Source: Sphingorhabdus sp. EL138
GTDB lineage: Bacteria; Pseudomonadota; Alphaproteobacteria; Sphingomonadales; Sphingomonadaceae
Direction of reading: 5' to 3'
Assembly (NCBI RefSeq): GCF_945882965.1
Contig: NZ_CAMCWY010000010.1
Coordinates: forward strand, 1-64,000
Length of the DNA stretch: 64,000 nucleotides
Under the pieces are notes generated by a model. That model ran no database searches. It was not told the DNA's origin and saw only the letters and a program-made list of their open reading frames with translations. Positions 1 to 9,748 of the stretch are shown here, one piece after another (the stretch's first letter is position 1; each line of letters begins with the position of its first letter). The translations under genes were made by a program, and so were the position numbers.

Positions 1-3
1 TAA

Positions 4-78
4 TGGCTCCCCGGGAGGGATTCGAACCCCCGACCAATTGATTAACAGTCAACTGCTCTACCACTGAGCTACCAGGGA
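4..78 (-). tRNA. tRNA-Asn (anticodon GTT)
   Basis: The minus strand folds as a 75-nt cloverleaf with encoded CCA (positions 4-6). The acceptor TCCCTGG pairs with CCGGGGA including one T-G pair, the T loop is GGTTCGAATC and the anticodon loop is CTGTTAA, giving GTT for asparagine. It lies downstream of nadK on the same strand with its own promoter-like sequence between them. Confidence 0.97.
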
Positions 79-107
79 ACAGCCCGATATGTTCAGGCAG
101 AGGCGCG

Positions 108-137
108 CGTATAGCAGCGCTTTTTTGCTTTTGGCAA
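108..137 (-). promoter_or_regulatory. probable sigma-70 promoter of tRNA-Asn
   Basis: On the minus strand TTGCCA (132-137) and TATACG (108-113) are separated by 18 bases, and the -10 lies 29 bases before the tRNA 5' end. Both hexamers are close to the sigma-70 consensus. No activator site is visible. Confidence 0.5.
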
Positions 138-152
138 GCGCCCATTGCCCGT

Positions 153-929
153 TCAGACAATAAATTGTTCCATTGATATGCGGTCATCCAAGGCATGTTC
201 CGGATCAAACAACAAAGTGAGCGCGCGGTTGCGGTCCAAGGCGACTTCGACTTGCGCAATATCCCGAATCTCGCGTTGATCTGCGACGGCGCTGACTGGC
301 CTTTTACTGGCTTCCAATATTTTGATCCGGATGACATAGCGGTCGGGCAATATTGCGCCTTTCCAACGTCGCGGGCGAAAAGGGCTGATAGGCGTCAAGG
401 CGAGCAACGACGAGTCCAGAGGCAAAATGGGGCCATTGGCGGATAAATTATAGGCGGTGGACCCAGCAGGCGTGGAGACCAATATGCCGTCGCAAATGAG
501 TTCGGGGATGACTGCTCTGCCGTTGACAGAAATCTCCAGCTTCGCCGCCTGACGCGTTTCGCGCAGCAGGGAGACTTCGTTAATGGCGGGCAATATAAAT
601 TTTTGGCCGCTGATGGTGGTTATCTCCGTCGTCAACGGACGGACAGAAAAGGACTTGGCGCGTTGCAAGCGGCGGGGAAGGTCATGCCCGTCCCAGCTAT
701 TCATCAAAAAGCCAATGGTACCGCGGTTCATGCCATAAGCGGGAATGTCACGGCGGCTTTCCAATAATTGGTGCAAAACCTGAAGCATGTGTCCGTCGCC
801 CCCAAGCACAATGACCGCATCGGCGCTGTCGAGCGGCACAAATTCATGCACTTCGCGCAAAAGTGCCTCGGCTTCACGGGCTTGCGGGGTTGCCGATGAG
901 ATGATCGCAAGTTGCATATTCGGGTTCAT
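153..929 (-). CDS. nadK: NAD kinase
   Basis: Predicted NAD kinase (258 aa), which phosphorylates NAD to NADP in the cytosol. The family GGDG motif is at residues 43-46 in VIVLGGDGHMLQ. The INEVSLLRE segment and the CDGILVSTPAGSTAYNLS block that forms the NAD site are both present. The length is that of the shorter alphaproteobacterial NadK. The ATG at 929 overlaps the moaA stop codon as ATGA (926-929), so the two are probably co-translated. An ATG four codons further in is a less likely start. Confidence 0.95.
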   Translation of the reverse strand: MNPNMQLAIISSATPQAREAEALLREVHEFVPLDSADAVIVLGGDGHMLQVLHQLLESRRDIPAYGMNRGTIGFLMNSWDGHDLPRRLQRAKSFSVRPLTTEITTISGQKFILPAINEVSLLRETRQAAKLEISVNGRAVIPELICDGILVSTPAGSTAYNLSANGPILPLDSSLLALTPISPFRPRRWKGAILPDRYVIRIKILEASKRPVSAVADQREIRDIAQVEVALDRNRALTLLFDPEHALDDRISMEQFIV

Positions 930-1912
930 CCACCTGTTGCGTTCATATGTCGCGCGAGCCGTAAATCGGCCTGCGCAAGCTGTGTTGCGAATTCATGGCG
1001 TTGGGGTTTAAGCCGCAAAGCCTTTTGAAGCAAATGATCGACATCTGATAACGTGTCCGCACGCAGCGCCTTGCGCAAATCGACATGCAGTTCCGAGCCA
1101 AGGCACATGTAAATCTTGCCGTCGGTGGTCAGGCGAATGCGGTTACATTGGTCGCAGAAATTATGGCTCATGGGCGTTATAAGGCCAAGGCGAAGGCCCA
1201 AGGGCGCAACGCGCCAATAGCGGGCAGGGCCAGCGCTCTTATGGGTTAAGGGTTGCAGATCATAAAGTGCGCGAAGCGGCGCTGTGAAATCATCGAGCGC
1301 GATGTAGCTTTCTTCGCGTTCCGAAACACCAGCGCCCAAGGGCATGGTTTCTATCAAGGTGAGATCAAGCCCATGTTCGGCGCAGAAATGCGCCATGGGC
1401 AAAAGCGCGTCTTCGTTCTGCTGCTTCAGCGCGACCATGTTGATTTTGACATCCATGCCGTGCGCGCGCGCCGCGTGGATCCCGGCCAACACCGTATCGA
1501 GGTCGCCACCCCGGCTGATCCGGCGACAGGCCTCGGCATCCAACGTGTCGAGGCTAACATTTATCCGCTTCATGCCCGCCGACGCGAGCAACGGCGCAAA
1601 ATGCTCCAATCGGCTGCCATTGGTTGTCATGGTCAATTCTTCGAGGGCGCCGTTGTGCACGTGCTGACCAAGCGCCGCAATCAAGACATGGATGTCGCGC
1701 CGCACAAGGGGTTCGCCGCCGGTAAGGCGGATTTTGCGGATGCCATGCGCGATGAACCGTTCCACCAAAACTAGGATTTCGTCGTAGGTCAGCAGGTCGC
1801 GATGCGGCAAAAAGCTTTGCTGTTCGGGCATGCAATAGGTGCACCGAAAATTGCAACGGTCGGTCACCGATATCCGTAAATAGTCTATATTGCGTCCGAA
1901 ACCGTCGATCAT
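926..1912 (-). CDS. moaA: GTP 3',8-cyclase (molybdenum cofactor synthesis)
   Basis: Radical-SAM enzyme for the first step of molybdopterin synthesis, converting GTP to 3',8-cyclo-GTP. The N-terminal Fe-S motif CNFRCTYC (C20, C24, C27), the C-terminal cluster HNFCDQCNRIRLTTDG followed by a third cysteine, and the terminal Gly-Gly are all visible. The reading frame stays open to a TTG at 1945, but the ATG at 1912 (MIDGFGRNIDYLR) matches the usual MoaA N-terminus and was chosen; it gives 328 aa. No strong Shine-Dalgarno sequence precedes either start. It overlaps nadK by four bases. Confidence 0.95.
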   Translation of the reverse strand: MIDGFGRNIDYLRISVTDRCNFRCTYCMPEQQSFLPHRDLLTYDEILVLVERFIAHGIRKIRLTGGEPLVRRDIHVLIAALGQHVHNGALEELTMTTNGSRLEHFAPLLASAGMKRINVSLDTLDAEACRRISRGGDLDTVLAGIHAARAHGMDVKINMVALKQQNEDALLPMAHFCAEHGLDLTLIETMPLGAGVSEREESYIALDDFTAPLRALYDLQPLTHKSAGPARYWRVAPLGLRLGLITPMSHNFCDQCNRIRLTTDGKIYMCLGSELHVDLRKALRADTLSDVDHLLQKALRLKPQRHEFATQLAQADLRLARHMNATGG

Positions 1913-2042
1913 TTTTGCGATGTAAGCGCAAAACCGTGCAGACAAAAGCTTAATCCAACAGCGGCAATAATCAGGGCAGGATTATTCCGCGCGCGTCGCC
2001 GCTTATACCCAACCGCTGCGAGGCTTTGATTCGAAGCTCGCT

Positions 2043-5000
2043 TCAACCCGATTTGCGCGCCAGATTGGCAAGGCCACGTGACAGTTGCAAACATCCGTTT
2101 AATCGCGCCGTAGGGTCGCCCCAGACGCGGTTGATCACCAACTTGCTATCGGGGCGTAGCTTCGCCGTTTGGCCAAGCTTGTCGACATAAGCGAGCAGCC
2201 CAGCAATATTGGGCGGCGTGTCCTGATGGAAGCTAACCAATGTCCCGCGGGCCCCGACTTCGATCTTAGCGACTTGCGCGATAAGCGCGTTTTGCTTGAT
2301 CTGGATAAGCTTGAGCAGATTCTGCGTGGGTTCGGGGATCGGACCAAAACGATCCGTCATTTCCGCAGCGAAGCCTTCGACATCTTGGCCTTCTTCGAGA
2401 TCGTTCAGGCGGCGATACAGCGCCATGCGGACCGACAGGTCGGGGACATAGTCGTCTGGAATGAGAATGGGCGCGTCGATGGTGATTTGTGGTGAGAAGC
2501 TGCCACATGGTTTGGCTAGCCCCTGCGCGCCCGCCCGTGCTTCCAAAATCGCCTCTTCAAGCATTGATTGATATAATTCAAAGCCAACCTCTTTGATGTG
2601 GCCGGATTGCTCGTCACCCACCAGATTGCCTGCGCCACGAATGTCGAGGTCATGGCTTGCAAGCTGGAAACCTGCGCCCAGGCTATCAAGGTCGCCAAGT
2701 ACCTTTAACCGTTTCTCCGCTGTCTCTGTCAGCACACGGTTAGGTTCGTGCGTGAGATAGGCATAAGCGCGCGTTTTGGATCGTCCTACGCGTCCACGAA
2801 GCTGATATAATTGTGCAAGGCCGAAACGGTCGGCGCGCAGGATGATAAGGGTGTTTGCGCTTGGAATGTCGAGGCCGCTTTCGACGATGGTCGTTGAAAG
2901 CAGCACGTCATATCGCTTTTCATAAAAAGCGCTCATGCGCTCCTCAACTTGTGTGGGTGACATTTGGCCATGCGCGATCACATATTTCACTTCGGGTATT
3001 TCGGTGCGCAGAAACTCCTCAACCTCGGTCAAATCGGTAATGCGCGGCACAACGAAGAAGCTTTGCCCGCCCCGATAATGCTCGCGCAGCAAAGCCTCTC
3101 GCAGCACGACTGGATCCCACGGCATGACATAAGTGCGCACGGCCAGACGGTCGACCGGTGGGGTTTGAATGACCGACAGCTCGCGCAGGCCCGACATCGC
3201 CATCTGCAACGTGCGTGGTATGGGCGTTGCGGTGAGCGTGAGCATATGCACGTCTGTCTTGAGCGCCTTCAATTGCTCCTTGTGATTAACGCCGAAGCGT
3301 TGTTCTTCATCCACAATGACAAGCCCAAGGCGTTTGAACTGCAGCGACTTTGCCAGCACGGCATGCGTCCCGATCACAATGTCCACGGTCCCATCGGCAA
3401 GGCCTTCGCGCGTTTGCGTGGCTTCTGCGGCGGGCACAAGCCGCGATAGCCGACCCAGTTTCAAAGGCAAATCACGAAAACGTTCGGCAAAGTTCGCATA
3501 ATGCTGCCGCGCCAATAGGGTCGTTGGCGCAATGACAGCGACCTGAAACCCTGCCATTGCCACGGCAAAAGCGGCACGCATCGCAACCTCGGTTTTCCCA
3601 AAGCCAACATCTCCGCACACCAGACGGTCCATAGGCTTGCCAGCTGACAGATCCTGAAGCACTTCTTCAATCACGCGGAGCTGATCTTCGGTTTCCTCAT
3701 AAGGAAAGCGGTCAACGAAGCTTGCATAAGCAGGGCCATCAACTTCAATAACCGCACCCGCCCGCAATGCGCGTTCGGCGGCAGTCTTCAGCAATTCACC
3801 GGCTATGGCGCGGATGCGTTCTTTCAGCTTTGACTTACGCCGCTGCCACGCTTCGCCGCCCAATTTGTCGAGCGACACATGCTCGCTGTCCGAACCATAA
3901 CGCGACAGCACGTCGATGTTTTCAACCGGAACGTATAACTTGTCGCTACCTGCATAGGTAAGGGCAACACAGTCGTGCGGGCTGTTGCCGACGAGGATGG
4001 AAATCAGGCCATCATATCGTCCGATCCCATGGTCCTGATGGACAACGAGGTCACCCGGCGTCAGCGCGGCCAGCTCGGCCAAGAAAGCGTCCGCCGACTT
4101 GCGCCGTTTCTGGCGACGCACAAGACGGTCGCCAAGCATGTCCTGTTCGCTCAGCACCACAAGGTCGGGCGTGGTATAGCCATGGTCCAGTGGCAGAACG
4201 ACAATGGCGGTTTGGCCAGCCGCTACGCCCAATGCTTGCTGCCAACTGTCGACCGCGACAATCGTCGGTGCCTTATGCTCCGCCAGCAACCCTTTCAGCC
4301 GTTCGAGCGCGCCACCGGAATAGCTGGCAATGACTGTCTTGGTTTTGGCGGCGTGTAACGATTTAAGATGCGCGGCAACTGCCTCATACACATTTGCCTT
4401 TTGCGCCCGTTCCGGGGCGAAATCGCGCGCAGCACCAATGTCGAAATCGATGATGTTTGCTGAGTCCGGCTGCGAAAAGGGCGTGACGAGATGCGCGGCA
4501 TTATCCGCAAATAACTGGTCGAGCTCATCACCGCTTAGGTATAACATTTCGGGCGGGAGCGGACGGTAGCTTCCGGGCTCCGCCGCCTGTGCTTTTACGC
4601 GGTTTTCGTGATAATCGACGATCGAGTCGAGCCTTGACTGGCCAGCCGCAGTCGCGCCGCTGTCGCGTATTACCAACGTGCCAGCGCCGACATGATCAAA
4701 AATGGTCGCCATGCGCTCTTCGAACAACGGCAACCAATGGTCCATGCCGGACAGCCTGCGGCCTTCGGATACCGCCTGATATAGCGGGTCGCCCGTTGCG
4801 GTGACGCCAAATCGCTCGCGGTAACCAATGCGGAAGCGTTTAATCGCCTCTTCGTCCATTAAGGCTTCTACAGCGGGCAAGATGTCGAAATGGTCGACCT
4901 GATCAATGCTGCGTTGGTCCGATGGGTTAAAGCGGCGGATGCTTTCAATTTCATCGCCAAAGAAATCGAGGCGAAGGCCGACTTCGCTGCCAGCGGGAAA

Positions 5001-5516
5001 CAGATCGACAATGCTGCCACGGATCGCGAATTCGCCAGCGTCGGCAACTGTATCCACGCGGAAATAGCCGTTGGATTGTAATAAGTACGCAAGCCGATCG
5101 CGGCTTATCTCGCAGCCAGCGGTCAATCGCTCGCCTGTCTGACGAATGCGGAACGGCGTCACATATTTCTGAATAACCGCGCCAATCGTCGTAACCACAA
5201 GCTGCTTCTTTTTCGCAGGCTGCTGCAATGCTTGCAGAGTCGACATGCGCTGCGAGGTGACGGCGACGGAAGGCGAAGCGCGGTCGTAGGGAAGGCAATC
5301 CCAACCTGGCAGAATTAGGATTTCGATTTCAGGTGCAAAAAAAGGCACTGCATCGGCAATGGCGCGCATCGCCGATTCATCGGGCGCAATATAGAGCGCA
5401 CGAGCCTTTGCCGCGCGCGTTAGGTCCGCCAGCAACAACGGCGCAAAGCCATTTGGCACCGACGCAAGCGTAAGTGCTTGGCGGCTGTTTATGATGCGCT
5501 GCAGGTCAATCATCAC
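2043..5516 (-). CDS. mfd: transcription-repair coupling factor Mfd
   Basis: ATP-dependent translocase that removes stalled RNA polymerase at lesions and recruits UvrA. At 1157 aa it is full length. The N-terminal UvrB-like region is followed by the RNAP-interacting region (GDLVVHQDHGIGRYDGL). The RecG-like helicase has Walker A GDVGFGKTEVAMR, motif II VDEEQRFG, and motif VI LYQLRGRVGRSKTRAYAY. The C-terminal TRCF domain (SVRMALYRRLND) is present. It overlaps sdhE by four bases (ATGA at 5513-5516), so the two are probably translationally coupled although their functions are unrelated. Confidence 0.97.
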   Translation of the reverse strand: MMIDLQRIINSRQALTLASVPNGFAPLLLADLTRAAKARALYIAPDESAMRAIADAVPFFAPEIEILILPGWDCLPYDRASPSVAVTSQRMSTLQALQQPAKKKQLVVTTIGAVIQKYVTPFRIRQTGERLTAGCEISRDRLAYLLQSNGYFRVDTVADAGEFAIRGSIVDLFPAGSEVGLRLDFFGDEIESIRRFNPSDQRSIDQVDHFDILPAVEALMDEEAIKRFRIGYRERFGVTATGDPLYQAVSEGRRLSGMDHWLPLFEERMATIFDHVGAGTLVIRDSGATAAGQSRLDSIVDYHENRVKAQAAEPGSYRPLPPEMLYLSGDELDQLFADNAAHLVTPFSQPDSANIIDFDIGAARDFAPERAQKANVYEAVAAHLKSLHAAKTKTVIASYSGGALERLKGLLAEHKAPTIVAVDSWQQALGVAAGQTAIVVLPLDHGYTTPDLVVLSEQDMLGDRLVRRQKRRKSADAFLAELAALTPGDLVVHQDHGIGRYDGLISILVGNSPHDCVALTYAGSDKLYVPVENIDVLSRYGSDSEHVSLDKLGGEAWQRRKSKLKERIRAIAGELLKTAAERALRAGAVIEVDGPAYASFVDRFPYEETEDQLRVIEEVLQDLSAGKPMDRLVCGDVGFGKTEVAMRAAFAVAMAGFQVAVIAPTTLLARQHYANFAERFRDLPLKLGRLSRLVPAAEATQTREGLADGTVDIVIGTHAVLAKSLQFKRLGLVIVDEEQRFGVNHKEQLKALKTDVHMLTLTATPIPRTLQMAMSGLRELSVIQTPPVDRLAVRTYVMPWDPVVLREALLREHYRGGQSFFVVPRITDLTEVEEFLRTEIPEVKYVIAHGQMSPTQVEERMSAFYEKRYDVLLSTTIVESGLDIPSANTLIILRADRFGLAQLYQLRGRVGRSKTRAYAYLTHEPNRVLTETAEKRLKVLGDLDSLGAGFQLASHDLDIRGAGNLVGDEQSGHIKEVGFELYQSMLEEAILEARAGAQGLAKPCGSFSPQITIDAPILIPDDYVPDLSVRMALYRRLNDLEEGQDVEGFAAEMTDRFGPIPEPTQNLLKLIQIKQNALIAQVAKIEVGARGTLVSFHQDTPPNIAGLLAYVDKLGQTAKLRPDSKLVINRVWGDPTARLNGCLQLSRGLANLARKSG

Positions 5517-5806
5517 TTATGGGTACTAAGCCCTTCGGGAAGCACAATGAAATCCAGTTGCATCATCTGGTCCATCAACGGACCAGCAAAGGCTGGGTCA
5601 GGCGCAGCCGTGCCGAGTGCCCACGCCATGATGTCGACATCCTGTTCATCCAGCAGGCGCTCGAACCATTCATACTCAACTGCGCCCCATTGCGCAGAGC
5701 AATGATCGAAAAATCCACCGACCATAGCATCGGCCTCACGCGTGCCACGGTGGTGCGCGCGATAATGTAATTTGCGACGATAGGGGTCAGCGTCCATGTA
5801 ACGCAT
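5513..5806 (-). CDS. sdhE: FAD assembly factor SdhE
   Basis: Small SdhE/YgfY (Sdh5) family protein of 97 aa, which promotes covalent flavinylation of succinate dehydrogenase and fumarate reductase flavoproteins. The diagnostic RGTREAD segment (the RGxxE signature) lies about 20 residues from the N-terminus, after RRKLHYRAHH. The remainder, with EYEWFERLLDEQDVDIMAW, fits the five-helix family. It is the first gene of an sdhE-mfd pair divergent from recG. The upstream gap to recG is only about 50 bp and must hold both promoters. Confidence 0.9.
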   Translation of the reverse strand: MRYMDADPYRRKLHYRAHHRGTREADAMVGGFFDHCSAQWGAVEYEWFERLLDEQDVDIMAWALGTAAPDPAFAGPLMDQMMQLDFIVLPEGLSTHK

Positions 5807-5857
5807 CCTTTAAGCTTCTGGTAGAATAAGATTTGCGGGTTATAAGCGGCCCTAGTC

Positions 5858-7918
5858 ATGCGCCCCGATATACTCAATCCGTTATTTGCAGACATACGTG
5901 CCCTAAAGGGTGTTGGTCCTGGTCTTGCCAGGCCGTTGGAGCGGCTTGGGCTGGAGCGGGGGAAGGATGTTCTGTATCATTTCCCCCACAGCTGGACCTA
6001 TCGCAAGGCTGTGTCGCGTTTGGATGTGACCGATGTGGGTCAAAACATCATCCTCACTGTGACCGTTATGGATCATCGCGGTGGAAATAGCCCACGTGCG
6101 CCATTACGCATTTTTGCGGCAGATGTGGACGGCAATTATATTACGCTGACATTTTTTGGCCGGAATGGCGGTTGGGCGCGTAAGCAGCTTCCCGTTGGCG
6201 AAACGCGCATAATATCGGGCAAGCTGGACCGTTATGGGGACGAGCTTCAGATGGTCCATCCCGACCATGTTGTGCCCATTGGCAGCGATGCCTCGCCGGG
6301 GCTGGCCGAACCGATTTATCCATTGTCCGACGGCCTAACTAACAGGCGCATGGGGCAATTGGCAGCGACATCGTTGCAAAACGTGCCTGATTTGGCGGAG
6401 TGGATTGAACCGACCTTATTATCCAGTCGGGGATGGTCAAGTTGGTCGAAGTCTATAAACTTACTGCACAACAAGGATGACCAAGACGCGCGGGATAGGC
6501 TGGCTTATGATGAGCTATTCAGCAACCAACTTGCGATGCGGTTAATCCGCGCGGCGATGGACAAAAGAACCGCTATGCCCATATGCGGTGATGGCTCTTT
6601 GGTGACAAAGCTACGGTTGCCTTTTGCGCTAACAAGCGCGCAGCAGCGCGCCATAACCGAGATTGAGGGCGATCTTGCGCAGTCGCGGCCAATGCTCCGC
6701 CTGCTACAAGGCGATGTGGGTGCTGGTAAGACGATGGTCGCGCTGATGGCGCTGCTGCGCGGCGTTGAGGCAGGGATGCAGTCAGTGATGCTCGCGCCGA
6801 CAGAAATTCTTGCGCGGCAACATTATGCCAGCCTTCAAAAAACACTCTCTGGCCTGCCCATCAACATTGCGATTCTTACGGGTCGCGAAAAAGGCCGCTT
6901 GCGTGAGGCAACGTTGATGGGGCTTGCCGATGGCTCAATTCACATTCTTGTTGGCACCCATGCGATATTTCAGGAAGCTGTGACCTATAAAGCGCTTGCG
7001 GTCGCGGTGATTGATGAACAGCACCGCTTTGGCGTTTCACAACGGCTGATGCTGTCGCGCAAGGGCAGGGGCGTGCCGCATTTGTTGGTTATGACCGCAA
7101 CCCCGATCCCGCGCAGCCTTGCGCTTGCAGCTTATGGTGAAATGGATAGCTCGATCCTCGACGAGCTGCCCCCCGGACGGACGCCGGTTGAAACCCGGGT
7201 GATGTCGCAGGATCGGCTGTCCGAACTCGTCGATGGCGTCGCGCGGCATCTCGCCGCAGGAAAACAGGCGTTTTGGGTGTGCCCATTAGTAGAGGAAAGC
7301 GACAAAAGCGACCTCGCCGCCGCCGAACAACGCGCTGAACAGCTTCGCTTGCGCTTTGGTGATCAGGTTGCATTGGTGCACGGTCGGATGCGCGGCCCGG
7401 AAAAAGACGTTGTCATGGAACAATTTGTAGCGGGCAAAACGCGGTTGCTGGTGGCTACAACGGTGATTGAGGTTGGCGTGGACGTTCCAAATGCCAGCCT
7501 CATGGTGATTGAGGCAGCGGATCGCTTTGGTCTTGCACAATTGCACCAGTTACGCGGGCGGGTTGGTCGAGGGGCCGAGAAATCGGCCTGTATCCTTGTC
7601 CGCAGCACGCAAATTGGAGAAACAGCGCGGGCACGACTGGCGTTGATGCGCGAGACGAACGATGGTTTTCGCATTGCCGAAGAGGATTTGAAACTGCGCG
7701 GCGCGGGTGAATTGCTTGGCACAAGGCAGTCGGGCGAAAACCCGTTTCGTGTCGCGACTCCCGAACAAGTCCGCGCGCTGATTGGCGTCGCGGCGGACGA
7801 TGCCAGACTTTTGCTTGACCGCGACGGCGGGCTTGATGGCGCGCGCGGTCAAGCGGCGCGGGTGGCGTTATACCTGTTTGAACGGGACGCAGGTGTAGCG
7901 ACGTTGCGCGGCGGTTAG
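5858..7918 (+). CDS. recG: ATP-dependent DNA helicase RecG
   Basis: Branch-migration helicase acting on replication forks and Holliday junctions, 686 aa and full length. An N-terminal wedge/OB region is followed by Walker A GDVGAGKTMVAL, motif II VIDEQHRFG, motif III TATPIPRSLAL and motif VI LHQLRGRVGRGAEKSACIL. The C-terminal TRG-type region (EEDLKLRGAGELLGTRQSG) is intact. The ATG at 5858 begins MRPDILNPLFADI, close to other alphaproteobacterial RecG N-termini. Its 3' end converges on tyrS with only 10 bases between the stop codons. Confidence 0.97.
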   Translation: MRPDILNPLFADIRALKGVGPGLARPLERLGLERGKDVLYHFPHSWTYRKAVSRLDVTDVGQNIILTVTVMDHRGGNSPRAPLRIFAADVDGNYITLTFFGRNGGWARKQLPVGETRIISGKLDRYGDELQMVHPDHVVPIGSDASPGLAEPIYPLSDGLTNRRMGQLAATSLQNVPDLAEWIEPTLLSSRGWSSWSKSINLLHNKDDQDARDRLAYDELFSNQLAMRLIRAAMDKRTAMPICGDGSLVTKLRLPFALTSAQQRAITEIEGDLAQSRPMLRLLQGDVGAGKTMVALMALLRGVEAGMQSVMLAPTEILARQHYASLQKTLSGLPINIAILTGREKGRLREATLMGLADGSIHILVGTHAIFQEAVTYKALAVAVIDEQHRFGVSQRLMLSRKGRGVPHLLVMTATPIPRSLALAAYGEMDSSILDELPPGRTPVETRVMSQDRLSELVDGVARHLAAGKQAFWVCPLVEESDKSDLAAAEQRAEQLRLRFGDQVALVHGRMRGPEKDVVMEQFVAGKTRLLVATTVIEVGVDVPNASLMVIEAADRFGLAQLHQLRGRVGRGAEKSACILVRSTQIGETARARLALMRETNDGFRIAEEDLKLRGAGELLGTRQSGENPFRVATPEQVRALIGVAADDARLLLDRDGGLDGARGQAARVALYLFERDAGVATLRGG

Positions 7919-7928
7919 CAGCTGCGGC

Positions 7929-9155
7929 TTATATGAATTTGATTAAACCGTGTTTTTTCTTTCCCGCTGAGATTTTGACAGGGGCTGCTTGAGCCGAAAT
8001 GACCACGTCTTCATCGGTCACGGCGTCGCCATCAACTCGTGCACCCCCGCCTTGGATCATCCGGCGTGCTTCTTTCTTTGATGCAACAAAGCACAGGCCA
8101 ACCAATGCATCAATGAGGGAAATGTCGCCCGAAGCGTCAAAGCTAGGCAGATCGCCGCCACTTGTGCCTTCTTCAAACGTCTTACGTGCGGTTTCCGATG
8201 CAAGGGTCGCTGCATCCGCCCCGCGGCACAGTACGGTCGCGGCATTGGCCAAGGCTATCTTGGCCGTGTTGATTTCCGAACCGCCAAGGGCCTCAAGCCG
8301 CCCAATCTCGTCTAATGGCAGGTCCGTGAACAGGCGCAGGAAGCGGCCAACATCTCGGTCGTCGGTATTCCGCCAAAATTGCCAATAATCATAGTCAGGC
8401 AATTGTTCGCGGTTCAGCCAAATCGCGCCAGACACCGACTTGCCCATCTTTGAACCATCGGCCTTGGTAATCAGCGGGGTCGTTAGGCCAAACACTTCGG
8501 TGCCGTCTATCCGGCGGGCAAGCTCCATGCCGTTAATGATGTTGCCCCATTGGTCGGACCCACCCATTTGCAGGCGAACGCCCATAGTCTTGCTCAAATG
8601 ACGGAAGTCATAGCCTTGCAAGATCATATAGTTGAATTCAAGAAAGGTCATCGGCTGTTCGCGCTCAAGGCGCAGCTTCACCGAATCGAATGTCAGCATG
8701 CGGTTGATGGTGAAATGCGTGCCAACCTGCTGCAGCAATTCGATATATCCCAACTGTCCAAGCCAGTCATGATTGTTGACCATCACCGCATCGGTCGGAC
8801 CATCGCCGAATGTCAGAAATTTTTCGAAAGCCGTTCGGATCGAATGGATATTCGTTTCAATCGTCTCATCGGTGAGCATCTTGCGGACTTCGTCCTTGCC
8901 CGTTGGGTCACCAATCCGAGTCGTTCCGCCGCCCATAACCACTACTGGCTTGTGGCCTGCTTGCTGCAAGCGTCGCAGCAGCATGATCGAGACAAGATTG
9001 CCGACATGAAGCGATGGCGCGGTGGCGTCGAAGCCGATATAGCCTTGCACAATCTGTTTGGATGCCAATGCGTCAAGCGCAGGGGCGTCGGTTGTCTGGT
9101 GAATATAGCCACGTGCATTGAGCAGGCGGAGGAGATCGGATTTATAAGCAGTCAT
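7929..9155 (-). CDS. tyrS: tyrosyl-tRNA synthetase
   Basis: Charges tRNA-Tyr. The class I HIGH signature appears as LHVGN, the KMSKS loop as KMGKS in [12 protein letters not shown], and a C-terminal S4 RNA-binding domain ([17 protein letters not shown]) completes the bacterial TyrRS layout. The frame is open to 9233, but the ATG at 9155 ([17 protein letters not shown]) matches the family start and avoids overlap with the divergent gene at 9203. It was therefore chosen and gives 408 aa. Confidence 0.96.
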   Translation of the reverse strand: MTAYKSDLLRLLNARGYIHQTTDAPALDALASKQIVQGYIGFDATAPSLHVGNLVSIMLLRRLQQAGHKPVVVMGGGTTRIGDPTGKDEVRKMLTDETIETNIHSIRTAFEKFLTFGDGPTDAVMVNNHDWLGQLGYIELLQQVGTHFTINRMLTFDSVKLRLEREQPMTFLEFNYMILQGYDFRHLSKTMGVRLQMGGSDQWGNIINGMELARRIDGTEVFGLTTPLITKADGSKMGKSVSGAIWLNREQLPDYDYWQFWRNTDDRDVGRFLRLFTDLPLDEIGRLEALGGSEINTAKIALANAATVLCRGADAATLASETARKTFEEGTSGGDLPSFDASGDISLIDALVGLCFVASKKEARRMIQGGGARVDGDAVTDEDVVISAQAAPVKISAGKKKHGLIKFI

Positions 9156-9202
9156 AGCGCGCACGCGCCTAGCATGGAGTTTCGACATTGGCCAATAATT
9201 CA

Positions 9203-9748
9203 ATGACTGAAGTGCCGTTGATGTGTCACGCACATTCGCTGGCCGGCGGTATTGAGGGTATCGGTGTCACGATTACGCGCCGGACGACCGGGGAAGTTAC
9301 GGTGACCTATCGCGTGTTTGGCGAAACATGCGCATTCGAAATTCCGGCCCGATCAGCGCTGCATCGTATTGACGGTCTATGGAAAAACACATGTTTTGAG
9401 TTATTTATAGGCAATTTTGAGGATGAAAACTATTTGGAGTATAATTTTTCGCCGTCGCGCCAATGGGCCGCATATCAGTTTGCGGGCTATCGTTCGGATA
9501 TGGCTGCGTTGGAAACAAACGCTCCAAACATCAAAGTCGCGCAAGATGCCGATTCTCTGACGCTAATCGCCACGATTGCGTTACCCGACACTTGGCAGGC
9601 GCGCAGCCTAAGGGCGGGCATCAGCGCGGTTATGGCCACGAAGAGTGGTGACATCTCTTATTGGGCCGTAGCGCATCCCCCGGGCAAGCCAGATTTTCAT
9701 CATAAGGATTGCTTTGCCGTGCAACTGGAGGCACGAAGCGCGGCATGA
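9203..9748 (+). CDS. DOMON-like domain protein
   Basis: A 181-aa soluble protein without signal peptide or membrane segment. Its [22 protein letters not shown] stretch (cited here as key residues W, C-F-E-L-F and Y-L-E-Y-N) and the following [13 protein letters not shown] resemble the DOMON-like/carbohydrate-binding family 9 fold annotated in sphingomonads. The substrate is unknown. The ATG at 9203 was preferred to a TTG at 9188. The stop overlaps the start of the next gene as ATGA (9745-9748), suggesting a shared function with the NamZ-like muramidase; that link is inference. Confidence 0.7.
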   Translation: MTEVPLMCHAHSLAGGIEGIGVTITRRTTGEVTVTYRVFGETCAFEIPARSALHRIDGLWKNTCFELFIGNFEDENYLEYNFSPSRQWAAYQFAGYRSDMAALETNAPNIKVAQDADSLTLIATIALPDTWQARSLRAGISAVMATKSGDISYWAVAHPPGKPDFHHKDCFAVQLEARSAA